Assembly (NCBI GenBank): GCA_035529155.1
Contig: DATKXF010000139.1
Location: 1-15,126, forward strand
DNA: 15,126 nt
Source of the DNA: JAAEEP01 sp035529155
GTDB taxonomy: Archaea; Thermoplasmatota; Thermoplasmata; Methanomassiliicoccales; JAAEEP01
Direction of reading: 5' to 3'
The notes under the pieces are model-generated. The model saw nothing but the letters and a program-made list of their open reading frames with translations. It searched no databases and had not been told where the DNA came from. Shown here in pieces: positions 5,989 through 14,841 of this stretch. Made by a program: the position numbers and the translations under genes. Position 1 is the first letter of the stretch. Every line of letters begins with the position of its first letter.

Positions 5989-8900
5989 ATGCCTCTCAGG
6001 CAGAGTGCCCATCTTGCAGTTCTGATTGTGTCCATATCAGCTATCGTACTCATATCGGGCTTGGGCACCCCTCTCTCAGAAGGAACGGTTGAAGCATCGG
6101 CAGAACCTTGGTTGTGGGAGGATCATATTGCATTTCCTGAGATATCATTAGAGAATGACAAGGGTGTAATTAGGGCAGCGATGGGGGATCTCCCACTCTC
6201 TGGAGAGATTGGTGAACCCCTCCTTCCCTGTAAGAGTGTCATGGTACCAATCCCGACAGGTTTTTCGGTTATTGGTGCGTACGCAAAATTCCTCGATATC
6301 GAGTCAATAGGTCCGTTGAACTCCATTGCTGCCGAAAACGGTGAGATTCCCATTTCAGGGATTGATGGTTCTGAATCCATTCCCTCGAAACCAGTTTCTC
6401 CTCAGAGGCTTTTCCCCGATGAAAGGGTCGAATTCGTGGGTGTGCAAAAGCTACACGGATCCTCCTTTGCCATGGTGAAGGTTTTCCCAGCAGTCTACGA
6501 CTCATTCACCAAATCGTTGATCTATGCTAAGGAGGCGAGACTTACACTGGAGGCCATGCCCTCCAACCAGGAGTTAAGGATAGAAAGTAGCGATCGAACC
6601 TTGAATAACATCGACCTTGCGCTCGACTCCCCACCAACTACAGCGGAGTATGTAATCATTACATCCTCATCGCTGGAATTCCCTTTCGAGTCCTTGCTCA
6701 AATGGAAGATGGAAAGAGGCTCCTACTCCCGGGACCTCCAGAATATCACCGGTGAGATAGTAACCATCGAGTCTATCACCTCCAATCCTTCGTACTGGGG
6801 CGACCCTCAAAGTCACAGGGATACAGGTAATGACACTCAGACCCAGATCCGCAACTTCATCATTGATTATTATCAGACCCGAGGTACCAAATATGTTCTG
6901 CTTGGCGGTGATGTTGAAATTCTGCCATGCAGGAAAGTGAAGGTGGTGTACAGTCTTACCAGCTACATACCAGCAGATGTGTACTATGCGGGCCTGGATG
7001 GAGATTGGGACAAGGATAGTGACGGTGTCTACGGAGAGGGAGGAAACCAAGGCGGGGGAAGTCTTGGGGACGAGGCTGATCTACTTTTAGAGGTGAATGT
7101 GGGCAGGGCAACGGTAGACTCTTCTGAGGAGGCTGTCAACTTCGTCAACAAGGTCATCGAATACGAGATGGCTGTAGACTCACCGTACCTCAACTCCGCG
7201 CTTCTAGTGGCGGAGAAGTTGGACAACAAGCCCACCTGGGGCGCTGACTACAAGGACGAGATTCGGGAGGAGACTTTTCCAGAGGGAGACCCGGAGATCG
7301 AGGTGAGGACCCTCTACGAGAGAGACGGGACCTTCTCCTCGGATTCATTCATTTCAGCGATGAATGATGGCGTACATCTCATTAACCACATGGGACACGG
7401 GGATTACAGCAGTTTCGCAGACCTTTCGATGTCCAGTTTGGACTTGCTGAGCAACGACCAGTACTTCATCCTTTTCTCGCAGGCGTGCCTGATAGGCGGT
7501 TTCGACAGTAGCGTTGACACAATCGCCGAGAAGTTCCTTTGCTCGGAGCATGGAGCGGTGGCCTTGCTCGTGAACTCTCGAGAAGGATGGTACTCTCCCG
7601 GTGATACCGATGGGTCATCACAGCAGTTCGATAAGCAGTTCTTCGATGCCATATTCCAGGAAAAGATAAGAGGCCTGGGTACCGCCCTGGTTGACGCGAA
7701 GACCGATCTCGTCCCCATGATCTCGGACACGGGGTCCATGAGGTGGTGTTTCATGACCCTCAATCTTCTTGGCGATCCCGAGACTCAAATTCACTTCGTC
7801 GAAGAGAGGAACCACGATGCGACCGTGCTCGATGTCGAGGTGGACGAAGCCTTCGCGGGCGAGGAATGCTCCGTTCATGCGTCGATAGGGAATCTCGGTG
7901 AGGCCGATGAGATAGGAATTCCGGTTGAGTTGGAAGTCGGCGGGGAGGTAGTCTCTTCCACCAATGTCGATGTCCCCGTGAACGGGACCGCCATGATAAA
8001 TCTGACCTGGTTGCCTTCAAGCCCTGGAATGCAGATGTTGACCGTTAGGACAAACCTGACTTCGGACAACTGGACGGTCAATAACGAGTTCTCATTACAG
8101 GTGGAGGTATCATCAAAGATAACAGGATTGGAAGAGATCCGGGATGCCATCCTTGATCAGGACTTCGCCTTCTTTGTCGGGGAGAACGGAACGCTGAGGA
8201 TCATAAACTCAAACCTTGTTATCAATACCACATCCAATATTCCTCCATTTCAGATCCAAGGTGGCCTGGAAATAATCAACTCTTCCCTTCATTTCAATAT
8301 AGAGCATGATTTAGGCATATATTGCCAAGAAGGGTCCGATGCAATGGTCGTTGGGACTGAGTTCGAAACGGCAGATTCCGTTACTTACATATTATGGACC
8401 CAAGGCTCCTTGATCCTGGGCAACTCTTCTTTCAAGGGCGGTGGTCTTTACTTCGAAGGTAACTCCCCCACCATCCTCGACACCACATTTGAGGGTGGTG
8501 AGATGGGAGTTCATATTGTCAACTCCACCGATATGAATATCGACCACGCTCTCGCAGCTCAGATGGGGGCCGGGATGGTAATCCAGAACTCCACCGGGTC
8601 GATACGTTCCCTTGCTGCGGAGAACTGTTCCACTGGGTTGAGCGTAATCGAATCAAGAGATCTGTCCATTCAGAACTGCTCCATTCTCGGCTGCGGTGAG
8701 GGTCTGAAGATCGATGAATCTAACGATCTCACCCTCATCAACAACACCCTCCTTGACAGTGCCTTTGACCTCTCATTCGATGGAACGGAGATATCACACT
8801 TCATTCATCATCTGGATTCGAACCAGGTCAGTTCTGGGAAAGTCCTCTACCTGGTGGGTGAGGATGATTTCACGATAGATTCGAACTCTTCGTTCGGTTA

Positions 8901-11262
8901 TTTGGCCATCGTATCCTGCTCTAATGGAACTCTCTCAGGCCTTGATCTCCAAGGCAACGGGGAGGGCGTTCTTCTGGTCAACTCGACATCGATCAGTGTC
9001 GAGAAATGTTCCCTCCACGATAATATGGTGGGCGCCAGGATTATGGATTCCCGTGGCTGCACCTTCATCGGGAACGACTTCACGGCGAATGGTCGTGATG
9101 TGGATTGCGATTCAACCGTTCATTTCAATGGATCCTACGAGCAGGGTGGCAATTTCTGGGACTGCTACCAGGGTGATGATAGATATTCCGGACCCGATCA
9201 GAACTGGCCCGACGCGGATGGCGTCGGGGACGACCGGTACTACATTCCGGGAACTTCTTGCGTTGACTTATTTCCACTGATGTTTTCTAGCTGCACCCCC
9301 AACACACCGCCCGAGGCCACATTCAATTTCACACCCTCATACCCGTACACTGGAGACGTCGTGAGGCTCGTAGATGCCTCCTGGGATGGCGACGGTGAGA
9401 TTCTCAACCGAACATGGGATCTCGGAGACGGCAACGTGGAATACGGAAGCGAAGTGATCCACGCTTACTCGGAGAACGGGAACTTCACCGTGACCCTGTG
9501 GGCGATGGACAACAATCGACAGTGGGATTCCGTGTCCAAGACGATCACGATCCGCAACCGTCTTCCCGTTGCTATCATAACCCAATCACCAAGTTTCCCG
9601 GAAGTGAACGAGATGGTATTGTTCACTGACGGGTCGTACGATCCCGATGGTCAAATCGTTTCCTGGCTATGGGAGCTGGGTGACGGCACCAATACCACGG
9701 AGCGGAATCCCAGTCATTCATACTCGGAAAAAGGAACCTACTCGATCAAGCTTACCATCTGGGACGAGGACGGGGGAACCAGTTCAGACTTGTCCAGCAT
9801 AGTTGTGGGAAACGAAGCCCCAGTGGTTGAATTCTCTTTCTCCCCCATGGAGCCGCTGACTTTCCAGGAGATCTATTTCCAGGATGTCTCTCACGACATG
9901 GACGGGGAAATCGTCCGATGGAACTGGGACTTCGGTGATGGAACATCCTCCTCCCTCCGGAATCCCGTGCACTCCTACCTTCACTGGGGTTCGTATGATG
10001 TCAACTTGGAGGTCGTTGACGATTCCGGAGAGGCAGCCAGCTTCTCCTTTGTCTTACATGTCAGCAACAGACCTCCGACAGCCCTTTTCGATGTCACACC
10101 TCTCCCGCTATTCTCAGGGGAGGTAGCGAGCTTCCATGACCTGTCTCAGGATCCGGAGGGGGAATTGGTGGACTGGTACTGGGACTTCGGCGATGGAAGT
10201 CATTCTAGTTTGCGGGATTCTGTCCACTCATTCACCGAGCCTGGTAACTATACCATCACCCTGACAGTATGGGATGATGCCGGTGATTGGAACCTGACAT
10301 TCATGGAGCTCAGAGTGCAGGACAGCTCTCCAATCGCTGATTTCGACCTTTCTCCAGATGTTGTCTACAGCCTCATGGAGGTCTCTTTCCAGGACCTTTC
10401 CCTCGATCCTAACGGGGATATTATCAACTGGACGTGGAGTTTTGGTGATGGGGCCGGTAGTTATCTTTCATCACCCAATCACACCTACGATAGGCCTGGA
10501 TCCTATCAGATCACATTATCTGTCATGGATGATCAAGGGTTCCAGTCTAACATCACCTACATGCTCGATGTGCTCAATTTGGCCCCAGTGTCGAACTTCA
10601 CCTGGTCCACAGATCCCTCTTCACCATACATGATTCATCTAAACAGCACATCGTATGATGCAGATGGGAATTCGATATCCCATCATTGGCATTTCGGGGA
10701 CGGTCAGGTCTCGACCGTTGCGAATCCAACTCACATATTCTCGAAAGAAGGTCACTACATTGTCTCGCTCATAGTGATAGACGAGACTGAGAACTCCTCC
10801 CTGATACAGAAGGACATATGGATACAAGTATCCGACCTGGTCTTAGGAAATCATTCCATACAAATGGACAAGGAACCGGTTGCGGGTCAGGCAGTCACCA
10901 TCTCGATCATGGTGATGAACTCTGGATCCTTGGATGTAGAAGAAGTCACCCTCATATTCAAGCTGGACAGTTTGGTGGAAAACGAAACGACCTTCTCTTT
11001 GGATAGCGGATCGAACGCCTCCTTCACTATCGATTGGGTACCTACTGCGGGAAATCACACGATCTCATTCCAGGTCGATGCCGAGGGCGAGATCATAGAG
11101 ATCAGTGAGGAGAACAATTTCGTGTCCATCGAAGTCGCGGTGGAAGAACAGGAAATCGATGATGGGGATGACGCTCAGGACTGGTTACCGTTCCTGGCCA
11201 TCATCGCTTTGATGGGCGGAGGAATGGTCCTGCTCATCGGTCTTCGCCTACGCTCGAAGTGA
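5989..11262 (+). CDS. Giant secreted, membrane-anchored C25 (gingipain-like) cysteine peptidase with beta-helix and six PKD domains
   Basis: The 1757-residue surface protein is predicted to hydrolyse proteins outside the cell. In order: signal peptide (about 1-35); C25-type propeptide (35-215); catalytic domain from AEYVIITSS (about 218-600), with catalytic pair His470 in NHMGHG and Cys500 in FSQACLIG, 30 residues apart as in gingipains; CARDB-like domain (602-707); right-handed parallel beta-helix of short NS-S/N-T repeats (about 708-1100). Six PKD domains of 85-86 residues (1105-1616) follow, each with a W-x-x/F-GDG core, then a second CARDB-like domain (1617-1720) and a membrane helix with LRLRSK tail (1732-1757). 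There are many N-x-S/T sequons. The ATG fits a promoter-like box; the frame opens 18 bases earlier at TTG. Substrate specificity cannot be read, and binding of polysaccharide or cell wall by the beta-helix/PKD part is inference. Confidence 0.92.
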   Translation: MPLRQSAHLAVLIVSISAIVLISGLGTPLSEGTVEASAEPWLWEDHIAFPEISLENDKGVIRAAMGDLPLSGEIGEPLLPCKSVMVPIPTGFSVIGAYAKFLDIESIGPLNSIAAENGEIPISGIDGSESIPSKPVSPQRLFPDERVEFVGVQKLHGSSFAMVKVFPAVYDSFTKSLIYAKEARLTLEAMPSNQELRIESSDRTLNNIDLALDSPPTTAEYVIITSSSLEFPFESLLKWKMERGSYSRDLQNITGEIVTIESITSNPSYWGDPQSHRDTGNDTQTQIRNFIIDYYQTRGTKYVLLGGDVEILPCRKVKVVYSLTSYIPADVYYAGLDGDWDKDSDGVYGEGGNQGGGSLGDEADLLLEVNVGRATVDSSEEAVNFVNKVIEYEMAVDSPYLNSALLVAEKLDNKPTWGADYKDEIREETFPEGDPEIEVRTLYERDGTFSSDSFISAMNDGVHLINHMGHGDYSSFADLSMSSLDLLSNDQYFILFSQACLIGGFDSSVDTIAEKFLCSEHGAVALLVNSREGWYSPGDTDGSSQQFDKQFFDAIFQEKIRGLGTALVDAKTDLVPMISDTGSMRWCFMTLNLLGDPETQIHFVEERNHDATVLDVEVDEAFAGEECSVHASIGNLGEADEIGIPVELEVGGEVVSSTNVDVPVNGTAMINLTWLPSSPGMQMLTVRTNLTSDNWTVNNEFSLQVEVSSKITGLEEIRDAILDQDFAFFVGENGTLRIINSNLVINTTSNIPPFQIQGGLEIINSSLHFNIEHDLGIYCQEGSDAMVVGTEFETADSVTYILWTQGSLILGNSSFKGGGLYFEGNSPTILDTTFEGGEMGVHIVNSTDMNIDHALAAQMGAGMVIQNSTGSIRSLAAENCSTGLSVIESRDLSIQNCSILGCGEGLKIDESNDLTLINNTLLDSAFDLSFDGTEISHFIHHLDSNQVSSGKVLYLVGEDDFTIDSNSSFGYLAIVSCSNGTLSGLDLQGNGEGVLLVNSTSISVEKCSLHDNMVGARIMDSRGCTFIGNDFTANGRDVDCDSTVHFNGSYEQGGNFWDCYQGDDRYSGPDQNWPDADGVGDDRYYIPGTSCVDLFPLMFSSCTPNTPPEATFNFTPSYPYTGDVVRLVDASWDGDGEILNRTWDLGDGNVEYGSEVIHAYSENGNFTVTLWAMDNNRQWDSVSKTITIRNRLPVAIITQSPSFPEVNEMVLFTDGSYDPDGQIVSWLWELGDGTNTTERNPSHSYSEKGTYSIKLTIWDEDGGTSSDLSSIVVGNEAPVVEFSFSPMEPLTFQEIYFQDVSHDMDGEIVRWNWDFGDGTSSSLRNPVHSYLHWGSYDVNLEVVDDSGEAASFSFVLHVSNRPPTALFDVTPLPLFSGEVASFHDLSQDPEGELVDWYWDFGDGSHSSLRDSVHSFTEPGNYTITLTVWDDAGDWNLTFMELRVQDSSPIADFDLSPDVVYSLMEVSFQDLSLDPNGDIINWTWSFGDGAGSYLSSPNHTYDRPGSYQITLSVMDDQGFQSNITYMLDVLNLAPVSNFTWSTDPSSPYMIHLNSTSYDADGNSISHHWHFGDGQVSTVANPTHIFSKEGHYIVSLIVIDETENSSLIQKDIWIQVSDLVLGNHSIQMDKEPVAGQAVTISIMVMNSGSLDVEEVTLIFKLDSLVENETTFSLDSGSNASFTIDWVPTAGNHTISFQVDAEGEIIEISEENNFVSIEVAVEEQEIDDGDDAQDWLPFLAIIALMGGGMVLLIGLRLRSK
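9301..10836 (+). repeat. Six tandem PKD-domain coding units (about 255 bp each)
   Basis: Unit boundaries by protein alignment are 9301-9558, 9559-9813, 9814-10068, 10069-10323, 10324-10578 and 10579-10836. Each unit encodes a P-x-A/V-x-F opening, a D-x-D/E-G turn, a W-x-x-GDG core and a G-x-Y/F-x-V/I-x-L strand. The six are clearly related but divergent, and each sits once in frame without spacer, so this looks like old domain duplication and not recent expansion. Confidence 0.85.
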
Positions 11263-11275
11263 GAAATGAGAAGAA

Positions 11276-11372
11276 TGGCGCCCCGGTCGGGATTTGAACC
11301 CGGGTCCCAGGCTTTCTGTTCCCTCAAGAGAGAACGACAGGCCTGGATGATAGGCCACTACACTACCGGGGC
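11276..11372 (-). tRNA. tRNA-Asp (GUC) with intron and encoded CCA
   Basis: The minus strand folds into a full cloverleaf: acceptor GCCCCGG/CCGGGGC, D-arm GTGT...TCAT typical of archaeal tRNA-Asp, anticodon stem CAGGC/GCCTG, loop CTGTCG-A with anticodon GTC, T-loop TTCAAAT, discriminator G73 (the aspartate identity base) and genomically encoded CCA. Removing the 21-nt intron leaves 76 nt. The T-stem has one C49-A65 mismatch and the D-stem has a T13-T22 mismatch; the other stems are intact. A TATA box lies 33 bases upstream, and the 3' flank is T-rich (ATTCTTCTCATTTCTCA). The gene is convergent with the peptidase gene, 13 bases from its stop. Confidence 0.95.
11314..11334 (-). other. 21-nt archaeal tRNA intron with bulge-helix-bulge motif
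   Basis: The intron lies at the canonical 37/38 position. The pre-tRNA forms the exact archaeal splice structure: anticodon stem, 3-nt bulge AAA, 4-bp central helix CUGU/ACAG joining anticodon-loop bases 32-35 to the intron, 3-nt bulge CGU, then a UCUC/GGGA hairpin closing a 6-nt loop. Cleavage between the second and third base of each bulge releases exactly 21 nt and leaves G37 and A38. Confidence 0.93.
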
Positions 11373-11400
11373 CTTCGTGTTGTCTCGGAAATAGGATACC

Positions 11401-11409
11401 TATATTTAG
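11401..11409 (-). promoter_or_regulatory. TATA box for tRNA-Asp
   Basis: On the minus strand the box reads CTAAATATA and is centred about 33 nt from the mature tRNA 5' end. That predicts a short 5' leader to be removed by RNase P. Confidence 0.6.
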
Positions 11410-11616
11410 TCCTATTGCTCGGACAGGTGATGACTGGCCATACTTTCTGGACTCAGTTGTACATTTGGGTCGAGGGCTCTTTGGACGATTCCAGCGGATT
11501 GAGATCCTCACCCGTCCCTACCTCCGCCCACAGGATTTCGGTCATGAGGTGGAGATTGGTGTTTTGGACGCAACTTATTTGAAACTCCTTTGGCTTAGGG
11601 AGAATGGGAGCACCAA
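11410..11616. other. Intergenic region before the CBS-ParB gene
   Basis: I see no convincing gene here. It holds the upstream side of the tRNA-Asp promoter, a TATA-like ACTTATTT at 11573-11580 about 40 nt before the CBS-ParB ATG, and a GGGAG Shine-Dalgarno at 11606-11610. An open frame from 11465 that overlaps the CBS-ParB start shows no recognisable features. Confidence 0.5.
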
Positions 11617-12408
11617 ATGGAGAAGAAGTTTCTCGTCGAGGATTACATGGTCAGGAACATCGTGACCATTCCCCCTGACTTCACTATAGAGGAGGCAACA
11701 GAGAAGCTGATTTCCACCGAGTTCCACGGTCTGCCCGTGGTCGAGAACGGTCACCTGATTGGCTTCATTACAGCCAAAGAGCTCCTCAGGGCGGCCTCAA
11801 ACCCCAAATCCCGAGTCAAGGACATAATTCGTAGAGGGACTATCACCGTATCTCCCAAGATGAGCATTGATGACGCTACCCGGGTGCTCTTTCGCTATGG
11901 GCTCAGAAACCTGCCAGTGGTCGATGAGAGGGACAATCTTGTGGGAATGATCTCCAACATCGATATTGTTCGCTCTCATATCGAGAAGGCTACTCCCAAC
12001 AAGGTATTGATGGTGAAGACCTTTCTCGAATCCAAGAACCAGGTTCGTATCAACGTTCGCCGCAAGGTCGTCCCCATCGAATCACTCAGGCCTACCCAGC
12101 ACGAGATATATGCCGATGAGCTGAGGGGCAGGCAACACGAGATCAAGCGGGGACTTGTGGAACCGATAATCGTGATACAGAAGAACGATCACTTCGTGGT
12201 AGTGGACGGTCACCATCGGGTACTGGCGGCCAAGAACATGGGCGTAAAGCAGTTCTCCGCTTTCGTGTTAGAACCCGAGGTCCAGATCGATCTCGGAATG
12301 GAGAAGAGCGCTGAGGAGAGGGGCCTCAGAACCATGGATGACGTAGAGATCATCGAGGGCTCAAGGCACCCATTCGTGGAGATAACCACCAGACTTCTGA
12401 GGGATTAA
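11617..12408 (+). CDS. CBS-pair protein with C-terminal ParB/sulfiredoxin-like domain
   Basis: The 263-residue soluble protein has two CBS motifs (about 8-62 and 68-122; FHGLPVVENGHLIGFIT and LRNLPVVDERDNLVGMIS), which together bind an adenine nucleotide such as AMP, ATP or SAM in this superfamily. A ParB/Srx-fold domain follows (about 152-225), with GLVEPIIVIQ (179-188) and the nucleotide-site motif VVDGHHRVLAAKNMG (195-209). ParB proteins bind CTP at the corresponding region and sulfiredoxins bind ATP; which nucleotide this one uses is unknown. A ligand-gated nucleotide switch is a reasonable inference. No helix-turn-helix DNA-binding domain is visible, so a ParB chromosome-segregation role is unlikely. 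The ATG has GGGAG six bases upstream. It converges on ppsA with a 43-base gap. Confidence 0.9.
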   Translation: MEKKFLVEDYMVRNIVTIPPDFTIEEATEKLISTEFHGLPVVENGHLIGFITAKELLRAASNPKSRVKDIIRRGTITVSPKMSIDDATRVLFRYGLRNLPVVDERDNLVGMISNIDIVRSHIEKATPNKVLMVKTFLESKNQVRINVRRKVVPIESLRPTQHEIYADELRGRQHEIKRGLVEPIIVIQKNDHFVVVDGHHRVLAAKNMGVKQFSAFVLEPEVQIDLGMEKSAEERGLRTMDDVEIIEGSRHPFVEITTRLLRD

Positions 12409-12451
12409 AAGCTGCGCTGATTCATCGTTTCATGGTCTTCCACTGCCAGGT

Positions 12452-14776
12452 TCAATCCTTCTTGCGGAGCGACTCAAGGATTATTCTCTGCTCCGTGGAT
12501 GCGACCATGGAAAGGGTCTTGACAACGGTATCTGGGTTCAGGGAAATGCTGTCGATTCCCTCCCTCACCAGGAACTCCGTGAACTCGGGGTAGACTGACG
12601 GTGCCTGACCGCAAATAGAGACCGCCTTGCCCTTGGAGTGAGCGACCCTGATGAGGTGGCTAATGGCTCTCTTGATAGCCTCGTTCCTCTCATCGAAGTA
12701 ACCCATTCTTCCCAGGATCTCTGAGTCGCGGTCTGCACCCATGATAAGCTGGGTCAGGTCGTTGGATCCGATGGAGAAACCGTCGCAGTAGTCGGAGAAC
12801 TCCTCTGCCATGAAGATGTTGCAGGGCACCTCCGCCATTAGGTATAATTTGAAGTCTCTGTCCCTCTTTAGACCAACCTCGTCCATCATCGCGGTGATGA
12901 TCTTCAGCTCCTCGATGGTGCGGACGAAGGGGAGCATGATCCAGAGATTTTTGAGTCCCATCTCCTCTCTTGCCTTCTTGATGGCCATCAGTTCCAGCTT
13001 GTAGGCCTCGCGGTACTCATCGGATACATAGCGGGAGCAACCTCTCCAACCGATCATGGGATTGGATTCCTGAGGTTCATAGGCCTTGCCTCCCTCCATC
13101 TCCCGGTACTCGTTGGTCTTGAAGTCGGAGGTCCTCACCACCACTGGGCGGGGGTAGAACGCCCTGCCCACGATGGCTAGTCCACCCGCGAGCTTGTTCA
13201 CCAATTCGTCACCCCTTCCCTGCTTCATCAGGCTCAGGGGATGCTCCTCCACAAAGCTCGTGAAAAGGAACTCGATACGCATCAGGCCAACTCCCTGAAC
13301 TGGCAGCTGGGCATACTCCTCTGCCTTATGAGGTATCCCGATGTTGACCAGGATCTTGGTCCCGGTGACCGGTGCAGTGGCAGGCGCCATGATGGTCGGC
13401 TTCGTCTTCTCCTTGAATTCTTCTGCGCCTTCGATGATAACCCCAATGGTTCCGTCGACAGTGATAATCTGTCCGTCATGGATGAGCTTGGTAGCGTTGG
13501 TGGTTCCCACAACGCAAGGGATACCGAGTTCCCGCGTGACGATTGCCGCATGGCATGTCATTCCACCTTCGTCAGTCACGATCGCAATCGCCCTGGTCAT
13601 GGCCGGTACCATGTCCGGGGTGGTCATCTGAGTTACCAGAATATCGCCTTTCTGGACCAGATCAAGACTCATTCCTTCCTTGAGGAGGATCACCCTCCCC
13701 GATACCCTTCCTGGACTGGCAGCAAGCCCCTTGGTGATGATGTTCTCGACCTTGATCTCATCTTTCATGGTCATCTCGGCACCTCCTTTAGAGATCTCAA
13801 GGTTATTTGTAGAATTCGATTTCAGAGTAGTGACAGGCCTGGCCTGTACAAGATACAGTCCACCGTCCTCCATTGCCCACTCGATATCCATAGGGCGGTC
13901 ATAATGCAGTTCGACCTGATTCCCTACCTCTGCAAGGGACAGGATAACCTCATCAGGTATTTTCTGGACATTCTGCTGGTCCTCTTCTATATCGATTCTG
14001 GTAGTCTCTCCGGAATCTCCTCTGACAAGTTTCCATGCCTGTTTCGCAATGCGTTTGTTGATGATGCGCTTGTGGAACTTCTCAACGACATAGGTGTCGG
14101 GGGTGACCTTTCCGCTAACCAAGGCCTCTCCTAGACCATAGCCCGCTTCGATGATGATGTGGGGAAGCTCGGAATTGGGGTCTACCGTGAACATGATGCC
14201 GGAAACATCCGAGCGTACCATCTTCTGCACGATCACTGCCAATTTGATCTTCTCATGTTCGAATCCCTGGCTGGCCCGGTAGGACATTGCCCTTGGGGTG
14301 AACAATGATGCCCAGCAACGCTTGATCTTATCCAATAGATCCTTTGGATCAAACACGTTCAGGAAGGTCTCCTGTTGTCCCGCGAAGCTCGCAGTTGGAA
14401 GGTCCTCAGCCGTGGCACTGGATCTTACGGCGACCAGGCCGTATTGATTCATGCCACCGAAGAGCCGATCGAATTCCTCGATCGCGGCCTTCGAGAGATC
14501 GGACGGCATCTTCGCATTCTCGAAGGCATCGTTGATGGCCTTCGACGTTTCGTGAAGAGACTTATCTGAAGACTCGTCCAGTCCGGCTAATATGGAATGG
14601 AGCCATTCATTCAGGTTGTTTTCTTCCAGGAAGTAATCATAGGCGGCGGTGGTGAGCACGAAGCCAGGCGGTACCTGGAAGCCTGCTTCGGTGAGCTCCC
14701 CGAGGTTCGCGCCCTTACCACCTGCTACATCGATGTCTTTGACGCTTAACTCGGATATGCTGAGTATATTCTTCAT
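12452..14776 (-). CDS. ppsA: Phosphoenolpyruvate synthase (pyruvate, water dikinase)
   Basis: PpsA converts pyruvate, ATP and water to PEP, AMP and phosphate, the entry step of gluconeogenesis in anaerobic archaea. The 774 residues are a complete enzyme. They comprise the N-terminal ATP-grasp domain (VAGGKGANLGEL at 17-28, VAVRSSATAEDLP at 115-127), the swivelling phosphohistidine domain with catalytic His409 in GGMTCHAAIVTRELGIPCVVGT, and the C-terminal TIM barrel with IGWRGCSRY, SIGSNDLTQL and Cys722 in SICGQAPS, the acid/base residue of the pyruvate site. The ATG at 14776 is preceded by GGGGATGA, a good Shine-Dalgarno, so unlike hisS and panD this mRNA is leadered. It converges with the CBS-ParB gene. 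Confidence 0.97.
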   Translation of the reverse strand: MKNILSISELSVKDIDVAGGKGANLGELTEAGFQVPPGFVLTTAAYDYFLEENNLNEWLHSILAGLDESSDKSLHETSKAINDAFENAKMPSDLSKAAIEEFDRLFGGMNQYGLVAVRSSATAEDLPTASFAGQQETFLNVFDPKDLLDKIKRCWASLFTPRAMSYRASQGFEHEKIKLAVIVQKMVRSDVSGIMFTVDPNSELPHIIIEAGYGLGEALVSGKVTPDTYVVEKFHKRIINKRIAKQAWKLVRGDSGETTRIDIEEDQQNVQKIPDEVILSLAEVGNQVELHYDRPMDIEWAMEDGGLYLVQARPVTTLKSNSTNNLEISKGGAEMTMKDEIKVENIITKGLAASPGRVSGRVILLKEGMSLDLVQKGDILVTQMTTPDMVPAMTRAIAIVTDEGGMTCHAAIVTRELGIPCVVGTTNATKLIHDGQIITVDGTIGVIIEGAEEFKEKTKPTIMAPATAPVTGTKILVNIGIPHKAEEYAQLPVQGVGLMRIEFLFTSFVEEHPLSLMKQGRGDELVNKLAGGLAIVGRAFYPRPVVVRTSDFKTNEYREMEGGKAYEPQESNPMIGWRGCSRYVSDEYREAYKLELMAIKKAREEMGLKNLWIMLPFVRTIEELKIITAMMDEVGLKRDRDFKLYLMAEVPCNIFMAEEFSDYCDGFSIGSNDLTQLIMGADRDSEILGRMGYFDERNEAIKRAISHLIRVAHSKGKAVSICGQAPSVYPEFTEFLVREGIDSISLNPDTVVKTLSMVASTEQRIILESLRKKD

Positions 14777-14841
14777 GATTCATCCCCGTATCAAACGCAT
14801 CCCAGCGCAAAGCCGGAGTAACAACCCCAAGCCCGTATTGA

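Noticed and set aside
9301..10836. The repeated PKD region as a possible DNA tandem array or recombination hotspot
   Set aside because: The units are similar only at the protein level and have diverged in DNA; no unit-to-unit near-identity suggests recent copying.
11427..11433. GTGATGA, a perfect C-box for a C/D guide RNA
   Set aside because: No CTGA D-box or second C'/D' pair follows at usable distance on the same strand, so a C/D sRNA is not supported.
11465..11665. 66-codon open frame overlapping the start of the CBS-ParB gene
   Set aside because: It overlaps a clearly conserved start in another frame and has no recognisable protein features.
13241..14134. Long open frame (297 codons) on the plus strand inside ppsA
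   Set aside because: It lies wholly antisense to a complete, motif-perfect PEP synthase, shows no domain or promoter, and its composition is that of an antisense shadow.
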